Translations under genes and position numbers: made by a program
Shown here: piece after piece, positions 20,370 to 29,700 of the stretch
How positions within the stretch are numbered: position 1 is the first letter of the stretch
Layout: each line of letters begins with the position of its first letter
Source of the DNA: Sphingomonas sp. KRR8
GTDB taxonomy: Bacteria; Pseudomonadota; Alphaproteobacteria; Sphingomonadales; Sphingomonadaceae
Direction of reading: 5' to 3'
DNA length: 64,000 bases
NCBI RefSeq assembly: GCF_023559245.1
Contig: NZ_CP097462.1
Location: 744,001 to 808,000, forward strand
The notes under the pieces: generated by a model
The model's database searches: none
What the model was told of the DNA's origin: nothing
The model's input: the letters and a program-made list of their open reading frames with translations, nothing else

Positions 20370-21430
20370 GCGGCGCGGGCACGCTTGGCGATGCAGCGAA
20401 CCGCGGCGGCGACCGCGTCGACTTCGCCTTCGGTGGTTGACGGACCGAAGCTGATGCGAATGGTGCTGTCGGCCACGTCGGGCGGCACGCCCATCGCGGT
20501 GAGGACATGGCTGCGCTTCATCGAGCCGGACGAGCAGGCACTCCCGGCGCTCACCGCGAAACCGGCGAGGTCGAGCTGGACCAGCAGAGCGGCGCTTGTG
20601 ACGCCTTCGACCGCGTAAGCGCCGATGGCCGGGCTGCGGGGTGTGTCGGATGCGATGATGGTGGTCGAAAGCGCCGCCTCGAGTTGACGACGCAGCTCGA
20701 CGATCCGCGGCATGGCGTCGGCAAAGGCGCGGGTGGTCAGGGCGGCGGCGAAACCGGCGATGCCGGGGAGGTTGTGCGTGCCGCGGCGGTAGCCCCGCTC
20801 CTGCCCTCCCATGGCAGCAAGCGTGCCCAAGTCCTTGACCAGCAACGCGCCGACGCCAGGTGGGCCGCCAAGCTTGTGGGCGGAAACGGCGATGAAGTCG
20901 GCATCCGGGAGCCGGAGTTTGCCGGCGCCCTGGGCGCAATCGGCGAGCAGCAATGACCCGGCCGCGCGGACTCGATCGGCGATCTCATCGAGCGGCTGGA
21001 GGACGCCGGTTTCATTGTTGACCTGCTGGATGGCGACGAGCGCGGGCCCTTCGGCCAGTGCGGTACCCAGTGCTGCAAGGTCGATCAGGCCATTGTCCGT
21101 CACTGGAAGGACACGGCTGAGCTCGCCCATGGCCGCCGGAACCGCCTCATGCTCCGTCGCGCCGTGCCACCGGCCGCGAACGGTCGCGCGGGCACCGGCG
21201 ATTGCCAGCGCCTCGCTCGCACCGCTGGTGAAGATGACGTCATGGGGCCAGCCCAGAGCGTCGGCGACATCCGATCGGGCGCGCTCAAGCATGGCGCGGG
21301 CGGCGCGGCCGTCGGCGTGGGGGCTGGACGGATTGGCCCACTGGGCCATCGCATCGTCTACCGCCACTCGCGCTTCGGGTAGCACGCGCGTTGTCGCCGC
21401 ATGGTCGAGATAGATGCGCTGGCCTGTCAT
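20366..21430 (-). CDS. Cysteine desulfurase (first of a tandem pair)
   Basis: 354-residue NifS/IscS-like PLP enzyme: RIYLDHAATTRVLPEA at the start, PLP lysine in VSAHKLGGPPGVG, and active cysteine in SAGSACSSGSMKRSH. It is shorter and clearly diverged from the downstream paralogue. Both keep every catalytic residue visible here. It could form a heteromer with its partner or serve a different acceptor. Sits first in the operon, divergent from an alpha/beta hydrolase. Confidence 0.92.
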   Translation of the reverse strand: MTGQRIYLDHAATTRVLPEARVAVDDAMAQWANPSSPHADGRAARAMLERARSDVADALGWPHDVIFTSGASEALAIAGARATVRGRWHGATEHEAVPAAMGELSRVLPVTDNGLIDLAALGTALAEGPALVAIQQVNNETGVLQPLDEIADRVRAAGSLLLADCAQGAGKLRLPDADFIAVSAHKLGGPPGVGALLVKDLGTLAAMGGQERGYRRGTHNLPGIAGFAAALTTRAFADAMPRIVELRRQLEAALSTTIIASDTPRSPAIGAYAVEGVTSAALLVQLDLAGFAVSAGSACSSGSMKRSHVLTAMGVPPDVADSTIRISFGPSTTEGEVDAVAAAVRCIAKRARAA

Positions 21431-21524
21431 GGAACGGGTAAAAAAGCCGCCGATTGCCTGTTGATGAACCCGGCCTATATAGGCGCGGCCACATCATAGT
21501 CACACCTTAAGCGTTTAGAGGGTC

Positions 21525-22196
21525 ATGCCCGAAGTCATCTTTCCCGGGCCCGAGGGCCGTCTCGAAGGCCGCTTTCATCCGGGGGTGCGCCCGCGCGCGC
21601 CGGTCGCGCTGATCCTCCATAGCCACCCGCAGGCGGGCGGCACGATGAACAACAAGCTGGTGCAGTTGCTCTACCAGGCATTCGTGAAGCGCGGCTTTGC
21701 CACCCTGCGATTCAACTTTCGCGGAGTCGGCAAGAGCCAGGGCGTGTTCGACAATGGTGTCGGCGAGCTGTCAGACGCGGCAAGCGCGCTGGACTGGGTC
21801 CAGCAGATCCACCCGGAAGCGGAGCAGACCTGGGTCGCGGGTGTCAGCTTCGGCGCATGGATCGGAATGCAGCTGCTGATGCGCCGGCCGGAGATCAAGG
21901 GCTTCATCTCGATCGCCCCGCCCGCGAACATGTATGACTTCAGCTTCCTGGCGCCCTGCCCTTCGTCGGGCATCATCGTGCAGGGCGAGGCCGACGAGGT
22001 CGTCGCGCCGGCCGCCGTGCAGAAGCTGGTCGACAAGCTTCGGACCCAGCGGCACATCACGATCCACCACGAGACCATCCCGGGGGCGAACCACTTCTTC
22101 GCCAACGAGATGGATGTCCTCATGAAACTCGTCGAGGATTACGTCGACATGCGTCTGGCGCAGCCGCTGCCCAAGGCGCCGGTCGGACGCCGCTAG
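21525..22196 (+). CDS. Alpha/beta hydrolase
   Basis: 223-residue single-domain hydrolase. The oxyanion region reads LHSHPQAGGTMNNK, the strand after it is GFATLRFNFRGVGKSQG, the nucleophile elbow is G-V-S-F-G (WVAGVSFGAWIG), and a C-terminal histidine is in IPGANHFF. The family is widespread, with unknown substrate. Its TAG stop shares the CTAG tetramer with the stop of a small ORF on the other strand. Confidence 0.88.
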   Translation: MPEVIFPGPEGRLEGRFHPGVRPRAPVALILHSHPQAGGTMNNKLVQLLYQAFVKRGFATLRFNFRGVGKSQGVFDNGVGELSDAASALDWVQQIHPEAEQTWVAGVSFGAWIGMQLLMRRPEIKGFISIAPPANMYDFSFLAPCPSSGIIVQGEADEVVAPAAVQKLVDKLRTQRHITIHHETIPGANHFFANEMDVLMKLVEDYVDMRLAQPLPKAPVGRR

Positions 22197-22360
22197 ATCG
22201 TCCAGATCAGGACGTTCACCAGGATCACGGCACCAGCGATGATCATCAGGGCGCCGTTCTTGCGGTGCTCGGGTCCGATCGTCAGGCGGATGCCAAAGGC
22301 CAGTAGGATAAAGGCGGCGATCACCGCCACCGAGAAGATCGCCGCCAATATTCCGCTCAA
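22193..22360 (-). CDS. Small two-helix membrane protein
   Basis: 55-residue ORF with a TTG start and an excellent AGGAGG site 5 bases upstream. It reads as two hydrophobic helices (ILAAIFSVAVIAAFILLAFG and NGALMIIAGAVILVNVLIW) joined by a short charged loop (RLTIGPEHRK). This pattern, the ribosome binding site and the shared CTAG stop with the hydrolase gene support a real gene. Function unknown. Confidence 0.6.
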   Translation of the reverse strand: MSGILAAIFSVAVIAAFILLAFGIRLTIGPEHRKNGALMIIAGAVILVNVLIWTI

Positions 22361-22413
22361 CGCCCCCTCCTGCTTGGCAATTTCTTAACTCGCTCAGGTT
22401 AACTAGCACGCTC

Positions 22414-22665
22414 ATGAACGTGCGCGAACAGCAGGCGCGCCTCACCGAGGCGTTCGACCGGATCGAGGAAACCATCCTGCCGTGCATCGCGATGATGCTC
22501 GATACGCTGCTCGATGCATCGTCAAATCTGGCGCAAGTCGATCCTAAGGCTCTGGCGGCAGAGCTTCAAACGCTGGCAGCCGAGCTGGAAGAACTGACCC
22601 GGAGCATTGAGCGGAGTTCACCGGCTCACGTGAACCCCGGCGAATATCGGACCGCGGCAGCTTAA
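22414..22665 (+). CDS. Small helical protein, unknown
   Basis: 83-residue protein without signal or membrane segment. It is predicted mostly helical (REQQARLTEAFDRIEETILP, then KALAAELQTLAAELEELTRS with heptad-like leucines), so possibly a coiled coil. No family is recognised. Its TAA shares the TTAA tetramer with the convergent dehydratase gene. Confidence 0.5.
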   Translation: MNVREQQARLTEAFDRIEETILPCIAMMLDTLLDASSNLAQVDPKALAAELQTLAAELEELTRSIERSSPAHVNPGEYRTAAA

Positions 22666-23609
22666 GCGACGCTACCGCTGACGATTGCGAGGTGCAGCGC
22701 GGGGTCGATGTTTCCGCCGGACAGCGTTGCCACCGTACCATTCTCGATGGGCACCTTGCCGGCCAGCAGCGCGGCGAGCGCCACCGCGCCACCAGGCTCT
22801 ACGACTAACTGAAGCTTCTCCCAGGCCCAGCGCACTGCGCCCTTGACCTCTTCCTCGCTGACCGAAACCCCGCGAGCACCGCTCCGCGCGAGAATGCCGA
22901 AGGTGATTGGCGAGACGAGCGGCGTCTGAAGCGCGTCGCAAAGGGTTGGTGGCGGGTTGGGGCCGACCGGCTCGATCGCGCCCTTTTCCAGTGAGCGGCC
23001 CATGTCGTCCCACCCCTTCGGCTCGACACACACGATGTCGGCCTGCGGCACCGCCAGCGCGATACCGGCGGCGAGCCCGCCGCCTCCGGTGCAGACGAGG
23101 ATGCGTCGCACGGGCTCCGGGCATTGCTCCACCACTTCAAGCCCGGCGGTGCCCTGGCCGGCCACGATGTCCGGATCGTCGAAGCTTGGCACGAGGACGG
23201 CGCCGCGCTGCTCGGCCAAGGCTGCCGCGATGGTCACGCGATCCTCGGTGGCGCGATCATAGAAGACGATGTCGGCCCCATGCGCGCGAGTGCCGGCGAC
23301 CTTCAGTGCCGGCGCATCGGATGGCATGACGATGATCGCGGGAATGTTCAGGCGCGCCGCCGCAAGGGCGACGCCCTGAGCGTGGTTGCCGGACGAAAAG
23401 GCGACCACACCGGCCCGCCGCTCCGCCTGGCTCAACTGGAGGAGGCGGTTGGTTGCCCCGCGCAGCTTGAAGCTGCCGCCCGTCTGGAGGGATTCGGCCT
23501 TGAGCCAGACCCGTCCCCCCGGAAGATCTGCTTCGAGTAGCGGGGTTCGCTCGACCAGCCCGCCGAGGCGCTGCGCCGCTGCCACAATCGAGTCACGATC
23601 AATCGTCAC
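22662..23609 (-). CDS. Threonine/serine dehydratase (PLP)
   Basis: 315-residue fold-type II PLP enzyme that deaminates threonine or serine. The PLP lysine is in GGSFKLRGATNRL, the substrate loop in SSGNHAQGVALAA, and the phosphate loop in CTGGGGLAAGIAL. No C-terminal ACT domain, so it is the short catabolic type rather than the feedback-regulated biosynthetic IlvA. Related racemases share this fold, so serine racemase activity is possible. Confidence 0.87.
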   Translation of the reverse strand: MTIDRDSIVAAAQRLGGLVERTPLLEADLPGGRVWLKAESLQTGGSFKLRGATNRLLQLSQAERRAGVVAFSSGNHAQGVALAAARLNIPAIIVMPSDAPALKVAGTRAHGADIVFYDRATEDRVTIAAALAEQRGAVLVPSFDDPDIVAGQGTAGLEVVEQCPEPVRRILVCTGGGGLAAGIALAVPQADIVCVEPKGWDDMGRSLEKGAIEPVGPNPPPTLCDALQTPLVSPITFGILARSGARGVSVSEEEVKGAVRWAWEKLQLVVEPGGAVALAALLAGKVPIENGTVATLSGGNIDPALHLAIVSGSVA

Positions 23610-23709
23610 TTCAGTACATCTTTCTCTTGTAGATTCATGAACTTGGCCGAGGTGTGTCCGGGCAGCGACGAAGCGTGGCCGCTATGCAAAAAAGGATACG
23701 ACAAAAATG

Positions 23710-23738
23710 TTGCGTTAAGGGGACCCCCCCCATATATC
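23710..23738 (+). promoter_or_regulatory. Promoter of the polyamine genes
   Basis: TTGCGT (23710-23715), 17-base spacer containing a C-run, and TATATC (23733-23738). It gives a leader of about 78 bases before the decarboxylase. The rest of 23610-23822 holds no other gene. Confidence 0.5.
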
Positions 23739-23822
23739 GCGCCTCCGCTGCCCCATGGGACTTCCAACCGCAAGGCAGCTTTTCGTCAATGATTGCCGCG
23801 AGGCATTTGGAGGTCCCTTGAG

Positions 23823-25073
23823 TTGCACAAGCATCATCGCGCGCTGGGGCTAGCGTCCGCCCCGTTCGGACCCGCCGTTGTTTCCGGTGCGGCCGAAATC
23901 GCGAAGTCGAAGCCGGTGCAGCCGGTCACGCTTCTTCGTCCGCATGCCGCCCGCCGTGCCGCCCGCTTCTTCGTGGAGAAGTTTCCGGGCCGTTCGCTCT
24001 ATGCGGTCAAGGCCAATCCCTCCCCTGACCTGCTGCAGGTGCTCTGGGACGGCGGGGTCACGCATTATGACGTGGCGTCGATTGGCGAGGTGCGGCTGGT
24101 CGCGGGCACGCTGCCGCAAGCGACCCTGTGCTTCATGCACCCGGTCAAGGCCGAGGAAGCGATTGCCGAGGCTTATTTTCAGCATGGCGTGAAGACCTTC
24201 AGCCTCGACAGCATGGAGGAGCTCGACAAGATCGTGTCGGCGACGTCGACCGAGGGTGTGGCGGCTACCGACCTCAACCTGCTGGTCCGCCTCCGGGTGT
24301 CGAGCGAGCATGCCAAGCTCAGCCTCGCGTCGAAGTTTGGCGCCGCGGCAGACGAGCAGAAGGCGCTGCTGATGGCCGCTCGCCAGGCGGCGGACGCGCT
24401 CGGCCTTTGCTTTCATGTCGGTAGCCAGGCGATGACCCCTGCCGCTTACGCCGAGGCGATGGCACGCGTCCGCAACGCGATCGTCGAGGCGGCGGTTACG
24501 GTCGACATTGTCGACGTCGGCGGCGGTTTCCCGTCCTCCTATCCGGGAATGGAGCCGCCGGCGCTCGAAACCTATTTCGCCGTGATCCACGAAGCGTTCG
24601 AGAAGCTGCCGATCAGCTACTCGGCCGAACTATGGTGCGAGCCCGGTCGCGCGCTGTGCGCGGAATATGCCAGCGTCCTGGTGCGGGTCGAAAAGCGCCG
24701 CGGTGACGAGCTGTACATCAACGACGGTGCCTATGGGACGCTGTTCGATGCGGCGCACATCGCCTGGCGCTTTCCGGTGGCACTGGTTCGTGAGCCGGAG
24801 TCGGACACCCGCCCGATGCCATTCAGCTTTTACGGGCCGACCTGCGACGACCTCGATCGCATGGCGGGACCGTTTGAGCTGCCAGCCGACGTTCAGGCGG
24901 GTGACTATATCGAGATCGGCATGCTCGGCGCTTACGGGTCGGCCATGCGAACCGGTTTCAACGGCTTCGGGTCGGCGACCGCGAGTGCGGTGATCGTCAC
25001 CGATGAACCGATGGCCAGCCTCTACGCTGCGGTGACCCGTGAGGATCAGCGCTCGAACGTGGTGAAGCTGTAA
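23823..25073 (+). CDS. Ornithine/lysine-type decarboxylase (alanine-racemase fold)
   Basis: About 416-residue group IV PLP decarboxylase. The PLP lysine is in SLYAVKANPSPDLLQVL near residue 62, the glycine loop is VDVGGGFPSSYPG, and EPGRA and the substrate cysteine region GPTCDDLDR are present. It probably makes putrescine from ornithine. Start: TTG at 23823 with GGAGG 9 bases upstream; a TTG at 23793 is in frame but lacks a good site. It is followed by a deoxyhypusine-synthase-like gene, so the product is likely used for homospermidine or a related polyamine. Confidence 0.88.
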   Translation: MHKHHRALGLASAPFGPAVVSGAAEIAKSKPVQPVTLLRPHAARRAARFFVEKFPGRSLYAVKANPSPDLLQVLWDGGVTHYDVASIGEVRLVAGTLPQATLCFMHPVKAEEAIAEAYFQHGVKTFSLDSMEELDKIVSATSTEGVAATDLNLLVRLRVSSEHAKLSLASKFGAAADEQKALLMAARQAADALGLCFHVGSQAMTPAAYAEAMARVRNAIVEAAVTVDIVDVGGGFPSSYPGMEPPALETYFAVIHEAFEKLPISYSAELWCEPGRALCAEYASVLVRVEKRRGDELYINDGAYGTLFDAAHIAWRFPVALVREPESDTRPMPFSFYGPTCDDLDRMAGPFELPADVQAGDYIEIGMLGAYGSAMRTGFNGFGSATASAVIVTDEPMASLYAAVTREDQRSNVVKL

Positions 25074-25081
25074 CTCAATAC

Positions 25082-25186
25082 GCTCACTGCCAAGGCGGTG
25101 AGCGGTAATGGAGGGTGAGGCTGTCCCCTCCGATGTGAACGACACGCCGCTGTTTATGACCCCCTTCCGCGCCATGCGGGAGGGGG
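25082..25186 (+). promoter_or_regulatory. Three tandem hairpins between the polyamine genes
   Basis: Hairpin 1 at 25082-25103 (GCTCAC/GTGAGC with inner GCC/GGC). Hairpin 2 at 25110-25131 (GGAGGG/CCCTCC). Hairpin 3 at 25160-25186 (11-bp stem CCCCCTTCCGC/GCGGGAGGGGG with one wobble pair). All lie in the 129-base gap before the DHS-like gene, whose GGAG site follows hairpin 3. None has a T-tract. An attenuator or mRNA-processing role is possible but unproven. Confidence 0.4.
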
Positions 25187-25202
25187 CTCATTGGAGTTGG
25201 AC

Positions 25203-26261
25203 ATGAACACCGAGACCAAGATCAACGACACGCGCAAGGCCGAGCTCCTGTCGAGCACGGTCGAGCACATCGACATCACCAAGTTCGATGCCCGCCCGAT
25301 CGTCGATGCGATGGGCAAGATGAGCTTCACCAGCCGCGACCTGTCGCGCGCGACCGGCATCTACAATCAGATGCTGGCCGACCCGGACTGCTCCGTCATC
25401 CTGGTGATCGCCGGCTCGACCTCGGCCGGCGGCTGCATGGATCTCTATGCCGAGCTCGTCCGCTCCAACATGGTCGACGCCATCGTCGCCACCGGCGCAT
25501 CGATCGTCGACATGGATTTCTTCGAAGCGCTTGGCCACAAGCACTATCAAGCGCTTGAAATCCCTGACGATGACACGCTGCGCTCGCTCTACATCGACCG
25601 CATCTACGACACCTACATCGACGAGACGCAGCTGCAGGACTGTGACTTCACGATCGGCCGGATCGCCGACAGCCTGGAGCCCAAGCCCTATTCCAGCCGC
25701 GCGTTCATCCGCGAGATGGGCAAGTGGCTAAGCGAAGGCAACGCCAAGAAGGAAGGCAGCCTCGTCCAGCTCGCTTACGAGCATGACGTGCCGATCTTCT
25801 GCCCGGCGTTCGTCGACAGCTCGGCCGGCTTCGGGCTGGTCAAGCACCAGGTCGACCGGATGAAGGAAGGAAAGCCGTACATGGTGCTCGACGCCATCGC
25901 GGACTTCCGCGAGCTGACGGACATCAAGATCAAGGCGGGCACTACTGGGCTGCTGATGATCGGCGGCGGCGTGCCGAAGAACTTCACACAGGACACCGTC
26001 GTCTGTGCGGAGATCCTCGGCCACGACGATGTCGAGGTGCACAAGTATGCCGTGCAGATTACCGTCGCGGACGTGCGCGACGGCGCCTGTTCTTCCTCGA
26101 CCCTTCAGGAAGCGGCGAGCTGGGGCAAGGTTTCGACCGCGCTTGAACAGATGGTGTTCGCTGAAGCGACGTCGGTACTGCCGCTGCTGGCTTCTGACGC
26201 CTACCATCGTGGGCACTGGAAGACCCGCGCCAAACGGGCATTCGCCAAGCTGTTCGACTAA
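25203..26261 (+). CDS. Deoxyhypusine-synthase-like polyamine synthase
   Basis: 352-residue member of the deoxyhypusine synthase family. The catalytic lysine context SWGK is kept (LQEAASWGKVSTALEQM), as are the NAD-binding segments VIAGSTSAGG and MIGGGVPKNF. Bacteria have no eIF5A, and bacterial homologues are reported to make homospermidine or guanidino polyamines. With the ornithine-type decarboxylase just upstream, homospermidine from putrescine is the simplest reading. The ATG at 25203 with GGAG 6 bases upstream is preferred to a TTG at 25191. Confidence 0.86.
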   Translation: MNTETKINDTRKAELLSSTVEHIDITKFDARPIVDAMGKMSFTSRDLSRATGIYNQMLADPDCSVILVIAGSTSAGGCMDLYAELVRSNMVDAIVATGASIVDMDFFEALGHKHYQALEIPDDDTLRSLYIDRIYDTYIDETQLQDCDFTIGRIADSLEPKPYSSRAFIREMGKWLSEGNAKKEGSLVQLAYEHDVPIFCPAFVDSSAGFGLVKHQVDRMKEGKPYMVLDAIADFRELTDIKIKAGTTGLLMIGGGVPKNFTQDTVVCAEILGHDDVEVHKYAVQITVADVRDGACSSSTLQEAASWGKVSTALEQMVFAEATSVLPLLASDAYHRGHWKTRAKRAFAKLFD

Positions 26262-26292
26262 GCCGGATTTGCTTTCGGTAACTAAATGAACA

Positions 26293-26322
26293 ACCCTCCT
26301 CCGGAGCCATTCGGGGGAGGGT
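26293..26322 (+). terminator. Terminator hairpin that also holds the next RBS
   Basis: An 11-bp stem (26293-26303 with 26312-26322, one G-T pair) followed by TTTCTTC, which fits a rho-independent terminator for the polyamine operon. The 3' arm contains GGAGG at 26316-26320, the Shine-Dalgarno of the MAPEG gene whose ATG is at 26329. Transcript reading through would have that site paired. Confidence 0.6.
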
Positions 26323-26328
26323 TTCTTC

Positions 26329-26760
26329 ATGTCTCAAGCACCACTTGCAGCGCCGATGCTGGCACTGCTCGGCTGGACGATGGTCATCTTCTTCTGGATG
26401 TACCTGACGCGCATCCCGGCCATGATGAAGGCCGGGATCGACCTCAAGGGCCTGCGCGGCGGCACTGGCAGCACTCTGGACGAGGTGCTGCCGAAGGAAG
26501 TGCAGTGGAAGGCGCACAACTATAACCACCTGCTGGAGCAGCCGCCGCTGTTCTACGCGGTGTGCCTGCTGCTGATGGTGATGTGCGCGGAAGGCCGGGT
26601 GGCAGTGTGGCTCGCCTGGGCATATGTCGTGCTGCGGGTGGCGCATAGCCTGGTGCAGGTGACGTCGAACATCGTCAGGTACCGCTTTGGACTGTTCTTC
26701 CTGGCGAGCCTTGCGCTGTTCGGCCTGATCCTGCTCGCCGCCCTCGCCCTGCTCGCCTAG
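26329..26760 (+). CDS. MAPEG family membrane protein
   Basis: 143-residue protein with four hydrophobic segments. The loop HNYNHLLEQPPLFYAVCLLL and the later WAYVVLRVAHSLVQ correspond to the conserved MAPEG N-E-P/R-x-x-H-S region. It is closely related to the 30304-30729 gene. Its TAG forms the CTAG tetramer shared with the convergent polysaccharide enzyme. Confidence 0.9.
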   Translation: MSQAPLAAPMLALLGWTMVIFFWMYLTRIPAMMKAGIDLKGLRGGTGSTLDEVLPKEVQWKAHNYNHLLEQPPLFYAVCLLLMVMCAEGRVAVWLAWAYVVLRVAHSLVQVTSNIVRYRFGLFFLASLALFGLILLAALALLA

Positions 26761-29700
26761 TCTGACGGTTCGAGCACCCGCCGCGGGGCCGTGGGAGCCA
26801 TCTCCACGGAGCCGCGGCGGGCAACGGTGGTCCAGCCCACCTTGGGCCCGCGCAGCGCCTGCACGGTCGCCTTGATCACCACATAATACATGATCTGCCG
26901 GTAGACGAAGCGCATGGGCAGCAGCCACACGATCAGGCGCCACTTCTCGCGCCGTTCGAGTGCGAAGGCGATCAGTCCCGCGACGAGGTCGATCGCGGCG
27001 AACAGCAGCCAGAAGGTCGCCATCCGGCTGAGGTCGCCCTGCACATAGGTCAGCCCATGATCGTGGATCGACAGCGCAGTCGTCGTGACGCTGACGATAA
27101 GCGCGAGGTCGATCAGCGGCGAGACGAGGGCAAACAGCAGCTGAAAGAGGATGGCCTGAGGTAGTCCGATGAACGCCAAACCGCGCGGCTCGCCGGTGGC
27201 CATGACACCCTTGTGCTTCCACAGGCACTGGATGGTGCCGAACGCCCAGCGGAAGCGCTGGCGGGCGAGTTGCCTGATGGTGTGGGGCGCCTCGGTCCAG
27301 GCGACGGCGGATTGATCGTAGGTGACCTGCCAGCCGGCACGCTGGACGGCGATGGTGAGGTCCTGGTCCTCAGCGAGCGTATCCGCAGGGTAGCCACCGA
27401 CGTCGGCGATCGCCGCACGGCGCCAGGCGCCCACCGCGCCCGGCACCACGGTCATTGCGCCAAGCCAGGCCAGGGCGCGCCGCTCGAGGTTCTGAGCAGT
27501 CACATATTCCAGCGCCTGCCAGCGGGTGACGAGATTGACCCGATTGCCGACCTTTGCATTGCCCGCGACGGCGCCAAGCCTGGGGTCTGCCGCGAACCAG
27601 CGGGCGAGCCGCGCGATGGTCGTCGACTCGAACTGCGTATCCGCGTCGAGAGCGATGACGACCTCGCCCCCGGCGATGGCAAGACCCTGGTTCAAGGCGC
27701 GGGCCTTGCCGCCGTTCTCGAGGGTCAGGAGGCGAACCCGCGGCTCCTTTCCGAACTGCTCACGGACGATGGCGGAGGTGCGATCCTTCGAGCCGTCGTC
27801 GATCACGATCACTTCGAGGCGCACGTGGGTGCTGGCGAGGACGGTGCGAACAGAGCGCTCGATCACCGCTTCCTCATTGTAGGCCGGAATCAGAACCGTG
27901 ACGAAGGTTGCCGGATCGATCGGCGGGCGCACTCGCGCGAGCTCACGGCGGGCGTTGAGCAGCGCCAGGCCGCTCAGCGCCACCGCTCGCGCCACGCCGA
28001 GGGCCAGCGCCACGGCGAAGAGCACGCCCAGGCTGGTGATCAGGAAGCCAAGAGCCAGAAACAGGAACAGGGAAAATTGCGCGGTTGCCTGATCAGCAGT
28101 GCTGAGGGTTGGCATCGCTTGCGCGGGGGTAAGCCCAGCGAGTTCCGACACCGGCACGAACCGGTAACCGCGCGCCTTGAGCTGGGCGATGATCTGCGGA
28201 AGTGCGGCGATCGTTTCGGCGCGGTCGCCGCCGCTGTCATGCATCAGGACGATATTGGCGCTTCGCTCGGCATTGGCGCTGAGCACGCCATCGACGACGT
28301 TGCGAACGATCGCCGGAACCCCGGGACGGCGCCAGTCCTCGCTGTCGACGTGCAGGCCAACGCTGATGTAGCCGCGCTGCTGCGCCTCGAGTGCTGGCCC
28401 GATTTCGTCCGCGGTGGTCGGCTCGGCATCGCCGAAATAGGGTGCCCGGAACAGCTTCAACGAACGACCGGTGAAAGCCTGGAACAGCCGCTGGGTCGCA
28501 TTCAACTCGAACAGCGTGCGGCTTCTGCCGACGGTCGCCAGGTTCGGGTGAGTGTAGGTGTGGCTGCCGATCTCATGCCCTTCCGCGATCATCCGCCGGA
28601 GCAGCCCATATTCGGTCAGCCCATTCTCGCCGACGATAAAGAACGTCGCAGGGACGTGATCGGCTTTCAGGATATCGAGAATGCGAGGGGTCCAGCGCCG
28701 GTCGGGGCCGTCGTCGAACGTCAGTGCGACAAGGCCTGGCCGGGCGCCGGTGCGGCTGATGGTGTAGGGCTTTGGCAGCTGCTGAAAAGCGACGTTGCTG
28801 ATGAGCCCGTTCTGTCCGACGGTGATCTGCCGCCGCCCAGGGGAAGGCAGCGAGGCGATGCGGAGAATCTCGCCATTGTCCTCGACGTCGACATTGCTGA
28901 CCTCGGGCAAGGATTGCAGTGCGCCGGCGTTGAGCGGGCGCTTGCCGGATCGGCCGAATGCGGACCAGATGGACGGGTCCTCGCCGCCCATACGCCAGAG
29001 CGCGACGTTGCGGACCCCTGCCCGCTCGAGCAGGCTCAGCTGGTTGAAGGCGCTCGCGCCGTCGAGGATCCAGACGGTGTGGCGCTGTCCCTGCTCATCA
29101 TCGAAGGCGAAGGTGGAATTGCCACTCGCCTGATCCCAGGTCGGAACGGCGTCGCTCTCGGCAGCCTCCTGCCACGCTTCCTCGACCGACAGCGGCTCAC
29201 CGCCCTTGCCGTGCCAATCGTAGGCATAATTGCCGAGCGTCACGACCACCTTGTCGCGCGGTAGCTGGAGCAAGGCGGCGTGGACCTGGTTGGCCCACCA
29301 AACCTGCGAGGCAATCGGGCCAGGCTCGCCGTCATTGCTATGCTCGTCATAGGCCATGAGGAAGATGCGGTCCGCTACCCGGGCGAAAGCGCGCAGGTTC
29401 CAATCGGCGCCGACCGGAGCCGCCATGGCGATGATCCAGTGGCGGGCGGCAAAGCGCTTCCTGGCTTCGCCGAGCAGCAGGCGGAAGTTGGCCTGTGCCG
29501 CGGGATCCAGCTCCTCGAGGTCGAACAGCATTCCCGAGGCGTGGTTCGCGACGAGGAACGGTTCAAGCCGATCGAGCAATTGCTTGCGAAGCATGGGGCT
29601 GGCGAGCAGGCGGGCCGTGTTCGGTCCGTCGAACAGACCGTTGGCGGCGTTCTGGATGACGGGCAGGATGAGCGGCCGGTGGGCTGCACTGTTGATGATT

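Noticed and set aside
27213..29264. A 683-codon open frame on the plus strand opposite the polysaccharide enzyme
   Set aside because: It is antisense to a protein with clear catalytic motifs, has no recognisable domain, and such frames are expected in GC-rich DNA where third-position bias leaves the opposite strand open.
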